Source: DATFES01 sp035457725 (GTDB lineage Bacteria; Pseudomonadota; Alphaproteobacteria; CACIAM-22H2). From it: a stretch of DNA of 38,668 nt. Location of the stretch: the NCBI GenBank assembly GCA_035457725.1, contig DATIBC010000058.1, positions 1 through 38,668 of the forward strand, given 5' to 3'. A program made the position numbers and the translations under genes. Of the stretch, positions 16,109 to 23,506 are shown in pieces. How positions within the stretch are numbered: the stretch's first letter is position 1; every line of letters begins with the position of its first letter. Below the pieces are notes generated by a model. That model was not told the DNA's origin. It saw only the letters and a list, made by a program, of their open reading frames with translations, and made no database searches.

Positions 16109-16645
16109 ATGCTGAAGCAGATCACCTTCCTATCGTCGCTGATGGTGATGTCCGCAGTCGTCGCGCTCGCAGCCGATCCCAATGCGCCTCCGGCCGCGTC
16201 GAATCAGCCCAAGCCGCTCGAGCGGCATGCGACGACGAGCACGACGGCAACCACGGGCGAGGTCGTGACGCACCAGAAGCAGGGTGAGCTGCGCGCGAAC
16301 AACGTCATCGGCATGCGCGTTCAGGGCGGACAAGACGAGAAGATCGGCAAGATCAACGATCTGGTCATCGACGAGTCGGGACAGGTCTCGGCGGCGGTCA
16401 TCTCGATCGGTGGATTCCTCGGCATCGGCGACAAGGTTGTCGCGGTGCCATGGCAGAAGGTGCGCTTCGACGGCGCCGAAAAGAGCGCGCTGCTCGATAT
16501 GACGCGCGAGGAACTGGCCGGCGCGCCAGAATTTCGCACCAAGGAGCAGATCGAATCCGAGCGCCATTCCGAGGCGACGCGTCAACGGCTGCAGAAGCCA
16601 CAAGGCGAGTCGCGATCGCCGCCGAACCGAATGCCGGCGCGGTAG
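16109..16645 (+). CDS. exported PRC-barrel domain protein
   Basis: A 178-residue protein with a signal peptide (residues 1-22, KQITFLSSLMVMSAVVALAAD) and a PRC-barrel domain at about 65-125: NNVIGMRVQGG, IGKINDLVIDESGQVSAAVI, GDKVVAVPWQKVRF. A Thr-rich linker precedes the domain and a charged tail follows it. ATG 16109 has GGGAGAAC upstream; a TTG directly before it is a less likely start. Exported PRC-barrel proteins are common in alphaproteobacteria and often respond to stress; no enzymatic activity is known. It heads a rightward group of small envelope-type genes, with a hairpin following it. Confidence 0.85.
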   Translation: MLKQITFLSSLMVMSAVVALAADPNAPPAASNQPKPLERHATTSTTATTGEVVTHQKQGELRANNVIGMRVQGGQDEKIGKINDLVIDESGQVSAAVISIGGFLGIGDKVVAVPWQKVRFDGAEKSALLDMTREELAGAPEFRTKEQIESERHSEATRQRLQKPQGESRSPPNRMPAR

Positions 16646-16654
16646 GCGGCGCTA

Positions 16655-16695
16655 CGGCGCGCCTTGCCGGGCACTTGTCGGACACGGGCGCGCCG
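16655..16695 (+). terminator. hairpin after PRC-barrel gene
   Basis: CGGCGCGCC (16655-16663) and GGCGCGCCG (16687-16695) are perfect inverted copies separated by 23 bases, starting 10 bases after the stop codon. There is no T-run. It may be a terminator or an RNA-processing stem between two genes. Confidence 0.4.
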
Positions 16696-16744
16696 ACGAC
16701 CACCGCAGCCAGAATTTGCCGGCCTATCGAACGGAGACGCGCAA

Positions 16745-16993
16745 ATGACACGAATAGCTCGCTGGCTACCGCTCGTGGCAATCGCAGCAACGCTCACCGC
16801 ATGCGGCGGCACGCAGCCCGATCGCGCCGCAGGTGGCACCGCAATCGGCGCGGGAACCGGCGCCGCGGTTGGCGCGATCGCCGGCGGCGTCGGCGCGATA
16901 CCCGGCGCGATCATCGGCGGCGCAGTGGGCGGCACGACCGGCGCGGTGACCACCGAAGACGAAGTCGATCTCGGCGAACCGGTCTGGCGCTAA
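16745..16993 (+). CDS. small glycine-zipper lipoprotein
   Basis: An 82-residue protein. The N-terminus RIARWLPLVAIAATLTACGG is a lipoprotein signal with lipobox LTAC (Cys20). The body is a glycine zipper: GGTAIGAGTGAAVGAIAGG followed by GAIPGAIIGGAVGGTTGAV, which forms close-packed membrane helices. It ends in an acidic tail. ATG 16745 has GGAGA upstream, so an earlier in-frame start at 16664 is not needed. Such proteins resemble the outer-membrane YMGG/OmpA-linked lipoproteins and are usually envelope or stress related. Confidence 0.82.
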   Translation: MTRIARWLPLVAIAATLTACGGTQPDRAAGGTAIGAGTGAAVGAIAGGVGAIPGAIIGGAVGGTTGAVTTEDEVDLGEPVWR

Positions 16994-17047
16994 ATATCGC
17001 AAGGCGGCCGCCGACCGCAACGTGACCGTAGGCCGACGGAGGATGCA

Positions 17048-17197
17048 ATGCGTACTGCTCCCCACCACCGCAAATGGGTCCAACACCGACACGAGGAAGA
17101 AACCGTGTGGCCCGTCTCCTTGAGCTGGATTGTCGTCGGCGCAGTCCTCATCACGACGTGGTTTTCGGTACTGCTGCTGCTGTTCGACGAACTTTAG
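17048..17197 (+). CDS. 49-residue single-pass membrane peptide
   Basis: A short gene starting at ATG 17048 with GGAGG five bases upstream and ending with TAG at 17195-17197. The first 20 residues are basic and His-rich (RTAPHHRKWVQHRHEEE); residues 21-46 are a hydrophobic helix (WPVSLSWIVVGAVLITTW, then FSVLLLLF); it closes with DEL. The basic N-terminus predicts an N-in orientation. The strong ribosome-binding site and clean architecture argue for a real small membrane protein. No family is recognised. A hairpin follows 31 bases after the stop. Confidence 0.6.
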   Translation: MRTAPHHRKWVQHRHEEETVWPVSLSWIVVGAVLITTWFSVLLLLFDEL

Positions 17198-17228
17198 GAT
17201 TCGTCTTCGCACACGGCTCAATCACGCT

Positions 17229-17258
17229 CGCCGTCCGGAATCGACGTTCCGGGCGGCG
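17229..17258 (+). terminator. hairpin after the small membrane peptide gene
   Basis: CGCCGTCCGGAA (17229-17240) and TTCCGGGCGGCG (17247-17258) pair over 12 bases with one U-G wobble and a 6-base loop. It lies between the 49-residue gene and the next gene. AAAAC follows rather than a T-run, so termination is plausible but not certain. Confidence 0.45.
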
Positions 17259-17366
17259 AAAACTTGCACCGCTCTTCCGTCAAATTTTCCCCGTTCTCTA
17301 TGCATTATTACGCGATTCGTTACCAATTCATCGGGTACAAAGGAGGCTGACGAAACGAGGTGACTC

Positions 17367-17588
17367 ATGAACGGACTGCGATGTTATCTGTCGCGCGACG
17401 AGGCCAAGACGATCCTGGCCGCAGCGGTCAACGAACGCCTGAACGTCGTCAACATCCTCGGTCAGTGCCGATGCGACATTCAGGTCCTCGAGGATTCGCG
17501 CGTCGAAGTCGCCTTCTGGGGCCCCGAGGAGACCAGCGACTCCGGGAAGGAACCGAAAACCGCTTCGACGGCACCAGCGAAAAAATAG
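17367..17588 (+). CDS. 73-residue conserved-looking hypothetical protein
   Basis: A small cytoplasmic protein starting at ATG 17367, with GAGGTG upstream. The first 55 residues look folded: LRCYLSRDEAKTILAAAVNE, a helix-like stretch, then RLNVVNILGQCRCDIQVLED and a strand RVEVAFWG. Cysteines occur at about residue 6 and in GQCRC. The tail is Lys/Ser/Thr/Pro-rich and probably disordered. No signal peptide or membrane segment. I do not recognise a family. It is followed 49 bases later by the nuclease-fold-like gene. Confidence 0.6.
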   Translation: MNGLRCYLSRDEAKTILAAAVNERLNVVNILGQCRCDIQVLEDSRVEVAFWGPEETSDSGKEPKTASTAPAKK

Positions 17589-17637
17589 CGCGCCAGCTTC
17601 GACCCAGATCGCATTCTGTAATTCGCGGAGCCATGGC

Positions 17638-18348
17638 ATGACGCAACAAGTCGCCCGTCAACCACTGCCCGCATGGGCGCGGGCGTATCAATTGCCGGAC
17701 GAGATTCGCCAAGACGGACGGCTTGCCGAGCTGGAGGCGAAGATCGCGGCGCTGGTCGCCGAACGCGACGCGATCGAGCATGACCATGATTCATTCGCCG
17801 TTCAAAAACATCTTTTCGCGAGCGATGGCGCTGCTTTCACCGGGCAGATCGAGTGGGCACTTGGCGCGCTCGGGTTCGCCGTTCAGGCCATCGACGACGG
17901 TGCGAGCATCGCGCGCTGGAACGGACGGGCGCTTGTTCTTGAAGGCCGGGGCTATCCCGGCGAAGCCAACGATAGCGAGGTCTGGGTCGCGTTGCAGCGT
18001 AAGGTCAGCGAGTTCGTTCAAACGCACCGCGAGCGGCCCAAGGGCGTGGCGATCGTCAACGCGTTCCTCGGCACGCGGCTCGAAGATCGACGGATCGGCG
18101 GCCTGCCGGAAAAGCTGATCGGCAACATGCGCTACGATCACTATTGCCTCATCAGCGGGTTGCAGCTGCTCAACCTGGCGCTCACCGCGCGCGCCGAACC
18201 CGGCCGCAGGGACGGACTTGTCGAGTTACTGTTCTCGACCGACGGATTGGTCCGTGGATTCGACGATTGGCGAATGCACCTGCGGCCCGGCGACGCAGCG
18301 CCGGAACTCGCCGCGCAGCGAGGCCACTCACGTACCGCCGCCGCATAG
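17638..18348 (+). CDS. coiled-coil plus nuclease-like fold protein, degenerate active site
   Basis: A 236-residue protein. Residues 25-48 form a coiled coil (GRLAELEAKIAALVAERDAIE). Residues 70-185 follow the pattern of a PD-(D/E)xK-superfamily domain: IEWALGALGFAVQAIDDG, a core strand ALVLEGRG (100-105) where related proteins have a VEVKG-type motif, then KGVAIVNAF (135-143) and CLISGLQLLNLAL (170-182). The catalytic E-x-K is changed to Glu102-x-Arg104, so nuclease activity is doubtful. ATG 17638 has GGAG upstream. It precedes the Fnr-controlled DUF3141 operon but has its own transcript direction and spacing. Family assignment comes from fold-pattern memory and is tentative. Confidence 0.65.
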   Translation: MTQQVARQPLPAWARAYQLPDEIRQDGRLAELEAKIAALVAERDAIEHDHDSFAVQKHLFASDGAAFTGQIEWALGALGFAVQAIDDGASIARWNGRALVLEGRGYPGEANDSEVWVALQRKVSEFVQTHRERPKGVAIVNAFLGTRLEDRRIGGLPEKLIGNMRYDHYCLISGLQLLNLALTARAEPGRRDGLVELLFSTDGLVRGFDDWRMHLRPGDAAPELAAQRGHSRTAAA

Positions 18349-18465
18349 CGTCGTCGTATAAACCTCGCCGAACTTTTTCCCCCGCCGATCCCGCTCGTAG
18401 TAGCCCGCGTCGATTCGACGCGTCTGAGATTGCACGCGGTGCGCACACCGCTGCTGACTCGTGCT

Positions 18466-18506
18466 TTGATTCATGTCAAAGTGCGGCAGTAGTTTGCCGC
18501 TAATAT
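18466..18506 (+). promoter_or_regulatory. Fnr/FixK-type box and -10 element before the DUF3141 operon
   Basis: TTGATTCATGTCAA (18466-18479) matches the Fnr/FixK consensus TTGAT-N4-ATCAA at nine of ten defined positions. TAATAT (18501-18506) is a good -10 element. Transcription starting at about 18514 puts the box centre at -41.5, the standard class II activator position, and gives a leader of about 32 bases before the ATG at 18546. No clear -35 is needed for such promoters. This predicts induction when oxygen is low. Confidence 0.75.
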
Positions 18507-18545
18507 GTATTCAAGCAGCGGCGTACCAATCTCAAGGAAAGTTCC

Positions 18546-20783
18546 ATGAATAAATCCAATCCATTATTGGATTATCTTGTCGACTCGTGGCAACGCGGCG
18601 TCCTGTTCCTCGACGTACTCCGCCAGCGCGGCAACCAGTACGAAGAACATCAGGCGAAAACCGCGCCGCACGTGCTGGCGTTCAGCGGCGAGTTGGTGAT
18701 GGACGGCCGCACCCTTCCGCGCCCGGTAAACTATGGGCTTGTGCGCATCGAGCCACTCGAGGGGACGTCCCTCGATCCACGCAAGGCGCCGTTCATCGTC
18801 ATCGATCCGCGCGCCGGACACGGCCCGGGCATCGGTGGGTTCAAGGCGGACAGCGAGATCGGTGTCGCGCTCAAAGCCGGACATCCGTGCTATTTCATTG
18901 GCTTCCTGCCTGAGCCAATGCCCGGCCAGACTATCGAAGACGTCATTCGCGCCGAGGCGGCTTTCATCGAGAAAGTCATCGCGCTCCATCCCCAAGCCGA
19001 CGGCAAGCCGATCACGGTCGGCAACTGTCAGGCCGGCTGGGCGCTGATGATGCTAGCCGCGATCCGCCCCGAGCTGTTCGGCCCGATCCTGGTCGCGGGT
19101 TCGCCGCTGTCGTACTGGGCTGGCGTTCGCGGCGTCAACCCGATGCGCTATACGGGCGGTTTGCTCGGCGGAAGCTGGCTTGCCGCGCTGACTAGCGACA
19201 TAGGCAACGGAAAATTCGACGGCGCGTGGCTGGTGTCGAACTTCGAAAATCTGAATCCCTCGAACACTTACTGGTCAAAGCTTTATAACGTCTACTCGAA
19301 AGTCGACACCGAGGCGCCGCGTTTTTTGGAATTCGAGCGCTGGTGGGGTGGCCACGTCAATCTCAATGCCGAGGAGATCCAGTTCATCGTCGACGAACTT
19401 TTCGTCGGCAACAAGCTGGCACGAAACGGCATCGCGCTATCCGACGGAACGACCATCAACCTCCGCAATATACGTTCGCCGATACTCGTCTTTTGTTCGC
19501 ACGGCGACAACATTACGCCGCCGCAGCAGGCGTTGGGATGGATCCTCGATTTGTATGACAGCGTCGAGGATCTCCAGACCCACGGCCAGACGATCATTTA
19601 CTGCGTCCATGAATCGATCGGCCACCTCGGCATTTTCGTCTCGGCCAAGGTGGCGCGCAAGGAACACGACGAGTTCGCGAGCAACATGGATTTCATCGGC
19701 GTGTTGCCGCCTGGACTGTACGAGGCTGTGCTCATAGCGCGCGAGGCGGGGGACGCGTCGGCCGGCAGGGATGGTGATGCATACTCGATCCGCTTCGAGG
19801 CACGCACGCTCGACGACATTCGCGCGCTGGGCACCAACACATTCGAGGACGAGCGAAGATTCGAGGCGGTGGCGCACATCTCGAACGTCAACCGGGACCT
19901 CTACAAGACCTTCGCCAGCCCGTGGATTCGCGCCTTCAGCAACGACACGGTCGCCGAAATCATGCGGCAGATGCATCCAGCGCGGCTGCAATTCTCCATG
20001 TGGTCCGACAAGAATCCATTCATGCGGGTCATCGGCGAGATGGCCGAAAAGGTCCGCGCCGAGCGCGCGCCGGTTGGAGACGACAATCCATTTCGAGTCA
20101 TGGAAAAGGTGGTGTCGCGTCAGATCGAATCCGGCCTCGACGCATATCGCGATACCCGCGACAAGATGCTGGAGCAGGCGTTTCTCGCCTGCTATGGAGC
20201 GCCGACGGTGCAGGCGCTGGCCGGGTTGGGAGTGGCGACGGACGATCGCGCGCGGCCGCGGGGGACGAACGTTGAGCATCAGCAGTTCATTCAGGAGCGT
20301 ATCGCCGACCTCCGAGCGAAAATCACCAAGGGCGGGCCGCGCGAGGCGCTGACACGCAGTCTGCTTTACATCGGCATGCCGCGTGCGGCGGCCGACGAAC
20401 GGGGCTTCGACGTGTTGCGCGCGATCCGCGCCCGCCTGCCCGCCGACCAGCCGCTGCCGCTCGAGGAGTTTCGGCGGTTGGTGCGCGAGCAGTTCTTCAT
20501 GTTGTTGATCGATCAGCGGGCTGCCATGGCGGCGCTTCCGCTAATGATTCCCGAGGATGCGGCGTCGCGCCGGGTCGGACTCGAGGTCATTCGCGCGGTC
20601 GTCAGGTCGGCGGGGATTGAAATGCCCGAAGTCGCCCGGCGGTTCGCGGAGATCGAGGCGCTGTGGGCCGGCGAATCTTCGCACAGCGGCACCCGAGCCG
20701 ACGAATCGGCCAAGCCGCGCGAGCCGGCGCCGTCGGGCCCGGACGTCAAGGCCGTCGTGACCCGGCCACGCCGCGCCGGTTGA
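18546..20783 (+). CDS. DUF3141 protein, PHA-synthase-like alpha/beta hydrolase
   Basis: A 745-residue DUF3141 protein. The N-terminal half is an alpha/beta-hydrolase fold resembling class I/III poly(3-hydroxyalkanoate) synthases. The nucleophile elbow reads VGNCQAG with Cys161, as in the PhaC lipase-like box, followed by Asp321 in SHGDNITPP and His360 in ESIGHLGIF, in the order and spacing of the PhaC Cys-Asp-His triad. The C-terminal 350 residues are helical, with AFSNDTVAEIMRQMHPARLQ and a regulatory-looking tail. ATG 18546 follows AAGGAAAG. First gene of the operon with pta, ackA and fabI, under the Fnr/FixK-type promoter. It probably acts on hydroxyacyl-CoA or PHA, but whether it makes, breaks or binds polymer is not established. 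Confidence 0.88.
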   Translation: MNKSNPLLDYLVDSWQRGVLFLDVLRQRGNQYEEHQAKTAPHVLAFSGELVMDGRTLPRPVNYGLVRIEPLEGTSLDPRKAPFIVIDPRAGHGPGIGGFKADSEIGVALKAGHPCYFIGFLPEPMPGQTIEDVIRAEAAFIEKVIALHPQADGKPITVGNCQAGWALMMLAAIRPELFGPILVAGSPLSYWAGVRGVNPMRYTGGLLGGSWLAALTSDIGNGKFDGAWLVSNFENLNPSNTYWSKLYNVYSKVDTEAPRFLEFERWWGGHVNLNAEEIQFIVDELFVGNKLARNGIALSDGTTINLRNIRSPILVFCSHGDNITPPQQALGWILDLYDSVEDLQTHGQTIIYCVHESIGHLGIFVSAKVARKEHDEFASNMDFIGVLPPGLYEAVLIAREAGDASAGRDGDAYSIRFEARTLDDIRALGTNTFEDERRFEAVAHISNVNRDLYKTFASPWIRAFSNDTVAEIMRQMHPARLQFSMWSDKNPFMRVIGEMAEKVRAERAPVGDDNPFRVMEKVVSRQIESGLDAYRDTRDKMLEQAFLACYGAPTVQALAGLGVATDDRARPRGTNVEHQQFIQERIADLRAKITKGGPREALTRSLLYIGMPRAAADERGFDVLRAIRARLPADQPLPLEEFRRLVREQFFMLLIDQRAAMAALPLMIPEDAASRRVGLEVIRAVVRSAGIEMPEVARRFAEIEALWAGESSHSGTRADESAKPREPAPSGPDVKAVVTRPRRAG

Positions 20784-20853
20784 GTTGATCGCCAGCCGCC
20801 GACGCGAAGCGGTCCTAGAACTCGAATCGAAGAGCAACTGAATGGAGAAGTCG

Positions 20854-21288
20854 ATGGCGAAGGCTGCGATATTGAAGCCGAGCGATCTGGCGTCGATAGC
20901 GTCCAAGAAGCTGATGGCGGAGGCGGAGAAGGACTTGGCGCGCATGCGCCAGCAGGAGGACGAGCAAAAGAAGCTTCAAGAGGCTTTCATGAGCCGCGAG
21001 ATCCATCCCGACGCGCCCGACCGCGTCAACGCGGCGATTAGCACCGCCGCCGAGCAAGGCAAGAACGAACTCCTCATCATACAGTTCCCGTCGACCTGGC
21101 TCAACGACGGCGGGCGCGCAATCAACAACAGCGAGTCCGACTGGCCGCGCTCGCTGACGGGCTTCGCCAAACGCGCCTATGATTATTTTTCGGCGAACTT
21201 GCAGCCGCTCGGCTATAGGGCGCGCGCGCGAATCATCAATTTTCCCGGTGGCAAGCCCGGCGATGTCGGGCTGTTCCTGTCGTGGTGA
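20854..21288 (+). CDS. 144-residue protein of unknown function within the pta-ackA operon
   Basis: The first half is a charged helical stretch (SIASKKLMAEAEKDLARMRQ, then QEDEQKKLQEAF), probably a coiled coil. The second half looks like a small alpha/beta domain: KNELLIIQFPSTWLNDGG, LTGFAKRAYDYFSANL, GYRARARIINFPGG and the terminal GDVGLFLSW. There is no signal peptide. ATG 20854 has GGAG six bases upstream; ATG 20842 would add four residues. It lies 70 bases after DUF3141, and its stop overlaps the start of the acyltransferase gene, so it is translationally coupled to it. I do not recognise a family. The position suggests a partner or adaptor for DUF3141 or Pta. Confidence 0.75.
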   Translation: MAKAAILKPSDLASIASKKLMAEAEKDLARMRQQEDEQKKLQEAFMSREIHPDAPDRVNAAISTAAEQGKNELLIIQFPSTWLNDGGRAINNSESDWPRSLTGFAKRAYDYFSANLQPLGYRARARIINFPGGKPGDVGLFLSW

Positions 21289-22286
21289 GCGCCAAGGCTA
21301 AATTGCCGACCGCGGTGCCGACGGCGGGTAACGCCGCGGGTCAGGGGGCGCCTCGACGCCACGAGAAGTACGAGCGCTTGATCGCCGCGACGCGCGCGAT
21401 TCCGCCGATCCCGACCATCATTGCCCATCCGTGCGATGAATCCTCGATCGCCGGCGCGATTCAGGCCGCCGAAGCCGAGATCATCGCGCCGATTCTTGTC
21501 GGCCCTACCGACAAGATCCGCGCCGCCGCCGCCGGGCACCGGCTCGATATAAGCCGCTTCGAGATCGTCGACGCGCCGCATAGTCACGGCGCCGCGGCGA
21601 TAGCGGTCGAACTCATCCGCTCGGGACGCGGCGAGCTTTTGATGAAGGGCAGCCTTCACACCGACGAGTTGATGGCGGCGGTCGTTTCCAAGGCTACGGG
21701 CCTCCGGACGCAGCGGCGCGTCAGCCACGTCTTCATCATGGATGTGCCGACCTATGCCGAGGCGCTGTTCATCACCGACGCGGCGATCAACATCGCGCCC
21801 GATCTCGACGCCAAACAGGATATCGTCCAGAACGTCATCGACCTCCATCGCGCGCTCGACATCGGCCAGCCGCGGGTGGCGATTTTGTCCGCGGTCGAAA
21901 CCGTGACGTCGAAGATTCCCTCGACGATCGAGGCCGCAGCGCTTTGCAAGATGGCCGACCGCGGGCAGATCACTGGGGCGGAACTCGACGGCCCGCTCGC
22001 GCTCGATAACGCCATCAGCCCGGAGGCGGCGAGGATCAAGGGCATCAAGTCCGCGGTCGCCGGCCGCGCCAACATCCTTGTCGTGCCCGATCTCGAGGCC
22101 GGCAACATGCTGGCGAAAAACTTGACCTTCCTCGCCAACGCCGACGCGGCTGGAATCGTGCTTGGCGCCCGCGTCCCGGTGATCCTTACGAGCCGCGCCG
22201 ATAGTGTGCAAACCCGCATGGCCTCGTGCGCCGTCGCGGCTATTTACGCCCACCGGCTACGCGCCGCCCCCATCGGCCTCGCCTAG
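21282..22286 (+). CDS. pta: phosphate acetyl/butyryltransferase
   Basis: A 334-residue PTA/PTB-family enzyme, which converts acyl-CoA and phosphate to acyl-phosphate and CoA. Family blocks are AHPCDESSIAGAIQAAEA near the N-terminus, LLMKGSLHTDELMAAVVSK, VFIMDVPTYAEALFITDAAINIAPD, and KGIKSAVAGRANILVVPDLEAGNMLAKNL (in part). The length fits the short form without the regulatory DRTGG domain. Start is GTG 21282 or GTG 21285; the latter overlaps the upstream stop as GTGA. The acetate kinase gene begins 5 bases after its stop, so the pair forms the acyl-CoA to ATP branch. Acetyl or a longer acyl specificity cannot be told. Confidence 0.93.
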   Translation: MVSAKAKLPTAVPTAGNAAGQGAPRRHEKYERLIAATRAIPPIPTIIAHPCDESSIAGAIQAAEAEIIAPILVGPTDKIRAAAAGHRLDISRFEIVDAPHSHGAAAIAVELIRSGRGELLMKGSLHTDELMAAVVSKATGLRTQRRVSHVFIMDVPTYAEALFITDAAINIAPDLDAKQDIVQNVIDLHRALDIGQPRVAILSAVETVTSKIPSTIEAAALCKMADRGQITGAELDGPLALDNAISPEAARIKGIKSAVAGRANILVVPDLEAGNMLAKNLTFLANADAAGIVLGARVPVILTSRADSVQTRMASCAVAAIYAHRLRAAPIGLA

Positions 22287-22291
22287 CGCCG

Positions 22292-23506
22292 ATGGGCGAC
22301 TCGATCCTCGTCATCAACGCCGGGTCTTCGAGCCTGAAGTTCCAGCTTTTCGACGTCTCGCGAAGTGCGGAACCGGAGTTCGAGTTCAAAGGCCAGATCG
22401 ACGGCATCGGCGTGCGCCCCCGGTTCCGCGCCAAGCGCGCTGGCGGCGAGACTCTGATCGACGTCTCGTACTCCGCCGCCGATGTCGCGGACAGCACCGC
22501 CGCCATCGCGAAGGTAGGCGCGTGGCTGCGCGAGCGGCTTGGCGGCATGCTACCGATCGCCGTTGGGCACCGCGTCGTACACGGCGGACCCGATCACGCC
22601 GCGCCGGCGCTGGCCGACGCGACATTGGTGCGCGAGCTGGAGCGGTACTCTCCGCTTGCCCCGCTCCATCAGCCGGCGAATTTGGCACCGGTCAAAGCGC
22701 TGCTCGCGCTCTACCCGCAGATCCCGCAGGTTCTGTGCTTCGACACGGCGTTCCACCGCGGCCATCCAGAGCTCGCCGACCGGTACGCGTTGCCCGAATC
22801 GTTCTACGCCGAGGGAGTGCGCCGGTACGGATTTCACGGGCTGTCCTATGAATTCATCGCCTCGCGCCTGCCCAAAACCGCGCCCGATATCGCCGGCGGG
22901 CGCGTCGTCGCCGCGCATCTCGGTTCGGGCGCCTCGATGTGCGCGCTCGAAGCCGGGCGCAGCGTCGATAGCACGATGGGATTCAGCGCGCTCGACGGCC
23001 TACCGATGGGTACCCGGCCGGGCCAGCTCGATCCCGGCGTCATGCTTTACTTGATGACCGCCAGGGCGATGTCGCCGGGCGATATCGAACGCATGCTCTA
23101 TCGCGACTGCGGGCTGAAGGGCCTGTCCGGGATCAGCAACGACGTGCGTGAGTTGCTGGCCAGCCACGACCGGCGCGCGCGCTTGGCGATCGATTATTTC
23201 GTCTATCGGATCGCACGCGAAATGGGCGCCTTGACCGCGGTCCTCGGCGGACTCGACGGACTCGTCTTCACCGCCGGCGTCGGCGAGAACGCGCCGGACA
23301 TCCGGCGCGATGTATGCCGTCGCGCCGCATGGCTCGGCGTCAGGCTCGACGAGTCGGCCAACGCCCGGCATGGTCCCCGGATCTCCTCCGACGACAGCGC
23401 GATCGCCGTATATGTGATTCCAACCGATGAGGAGCTGATGATCGCGCGGCATACGGTCGCGGCGCTCGGACACGCGGCGCCACGCGCCGCCGGAGGCGCT
23501 CGATGA
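22292..23506 (+). CDS. ackA: acetate kinase
   Basis: A 404-residue acetokinase-family enzyme that makes ATP and acetate from acetyl phosphate. Motifs in order: INAGSSSLKFQLF with Asn9, AVGHRVVHGG, LCFDTAFHRGHPELADRYALP (in part), YGFHGLSYEFIA, AAHLGSGASMCALEAGRSVD, and GVGENAPDIRRDVC. ATG 22292 gives the typical MGDSILVINAG N-terminus; the longer frame at 22226 would overlap pta and is unlikely. The start of fabI overlaps its stop by 4 bases. It sits in the Fnr/FixK-controlled operon, so acetate formation with ATP gain under low oxygen is a reasonable role. Confidence 0.96.
   Translation: MGDSILVINAGSSSLKFQLFDVSRSAEPEFEFKGQIDGIGVRPRFRAKRAGGETLIDVSYSAADVADSTAAIAKVGAWLRERLGGMLPIAVGHRVVHGGPDHAAPALADATLVRELERYSPLAPLHQPANLAPVKALLALYPQIPQVLCFDTAFHRGHPELADRYALPESFYAEGVRRYGFHGLSYEFIASRLPKTAPDIAGGRVVAAHLGSGASMCALEAGRSVDSTMGFSALDGLPMGTRPGQLDPGVMLYLMTARAMSPGDIERMLYRDCGLKGLSGISNDVRELLASHDRRARLAIDYFVYRIAREMGALTAVLGGLDGLVFTAGVGENAPDIRRDVCRRAAWLGVRLDESANARHGPRISSDDSAIAVYVIPTDEELMIARHTVAALGHAAPRAAGGAR

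Noticed and set aside
15927..16109. 60-residue plus-strand frame before the PRC-barrel gene
   Set aside because: No convincing ribosome-binding site and no family signal; it probably is leader or promoter DNA.
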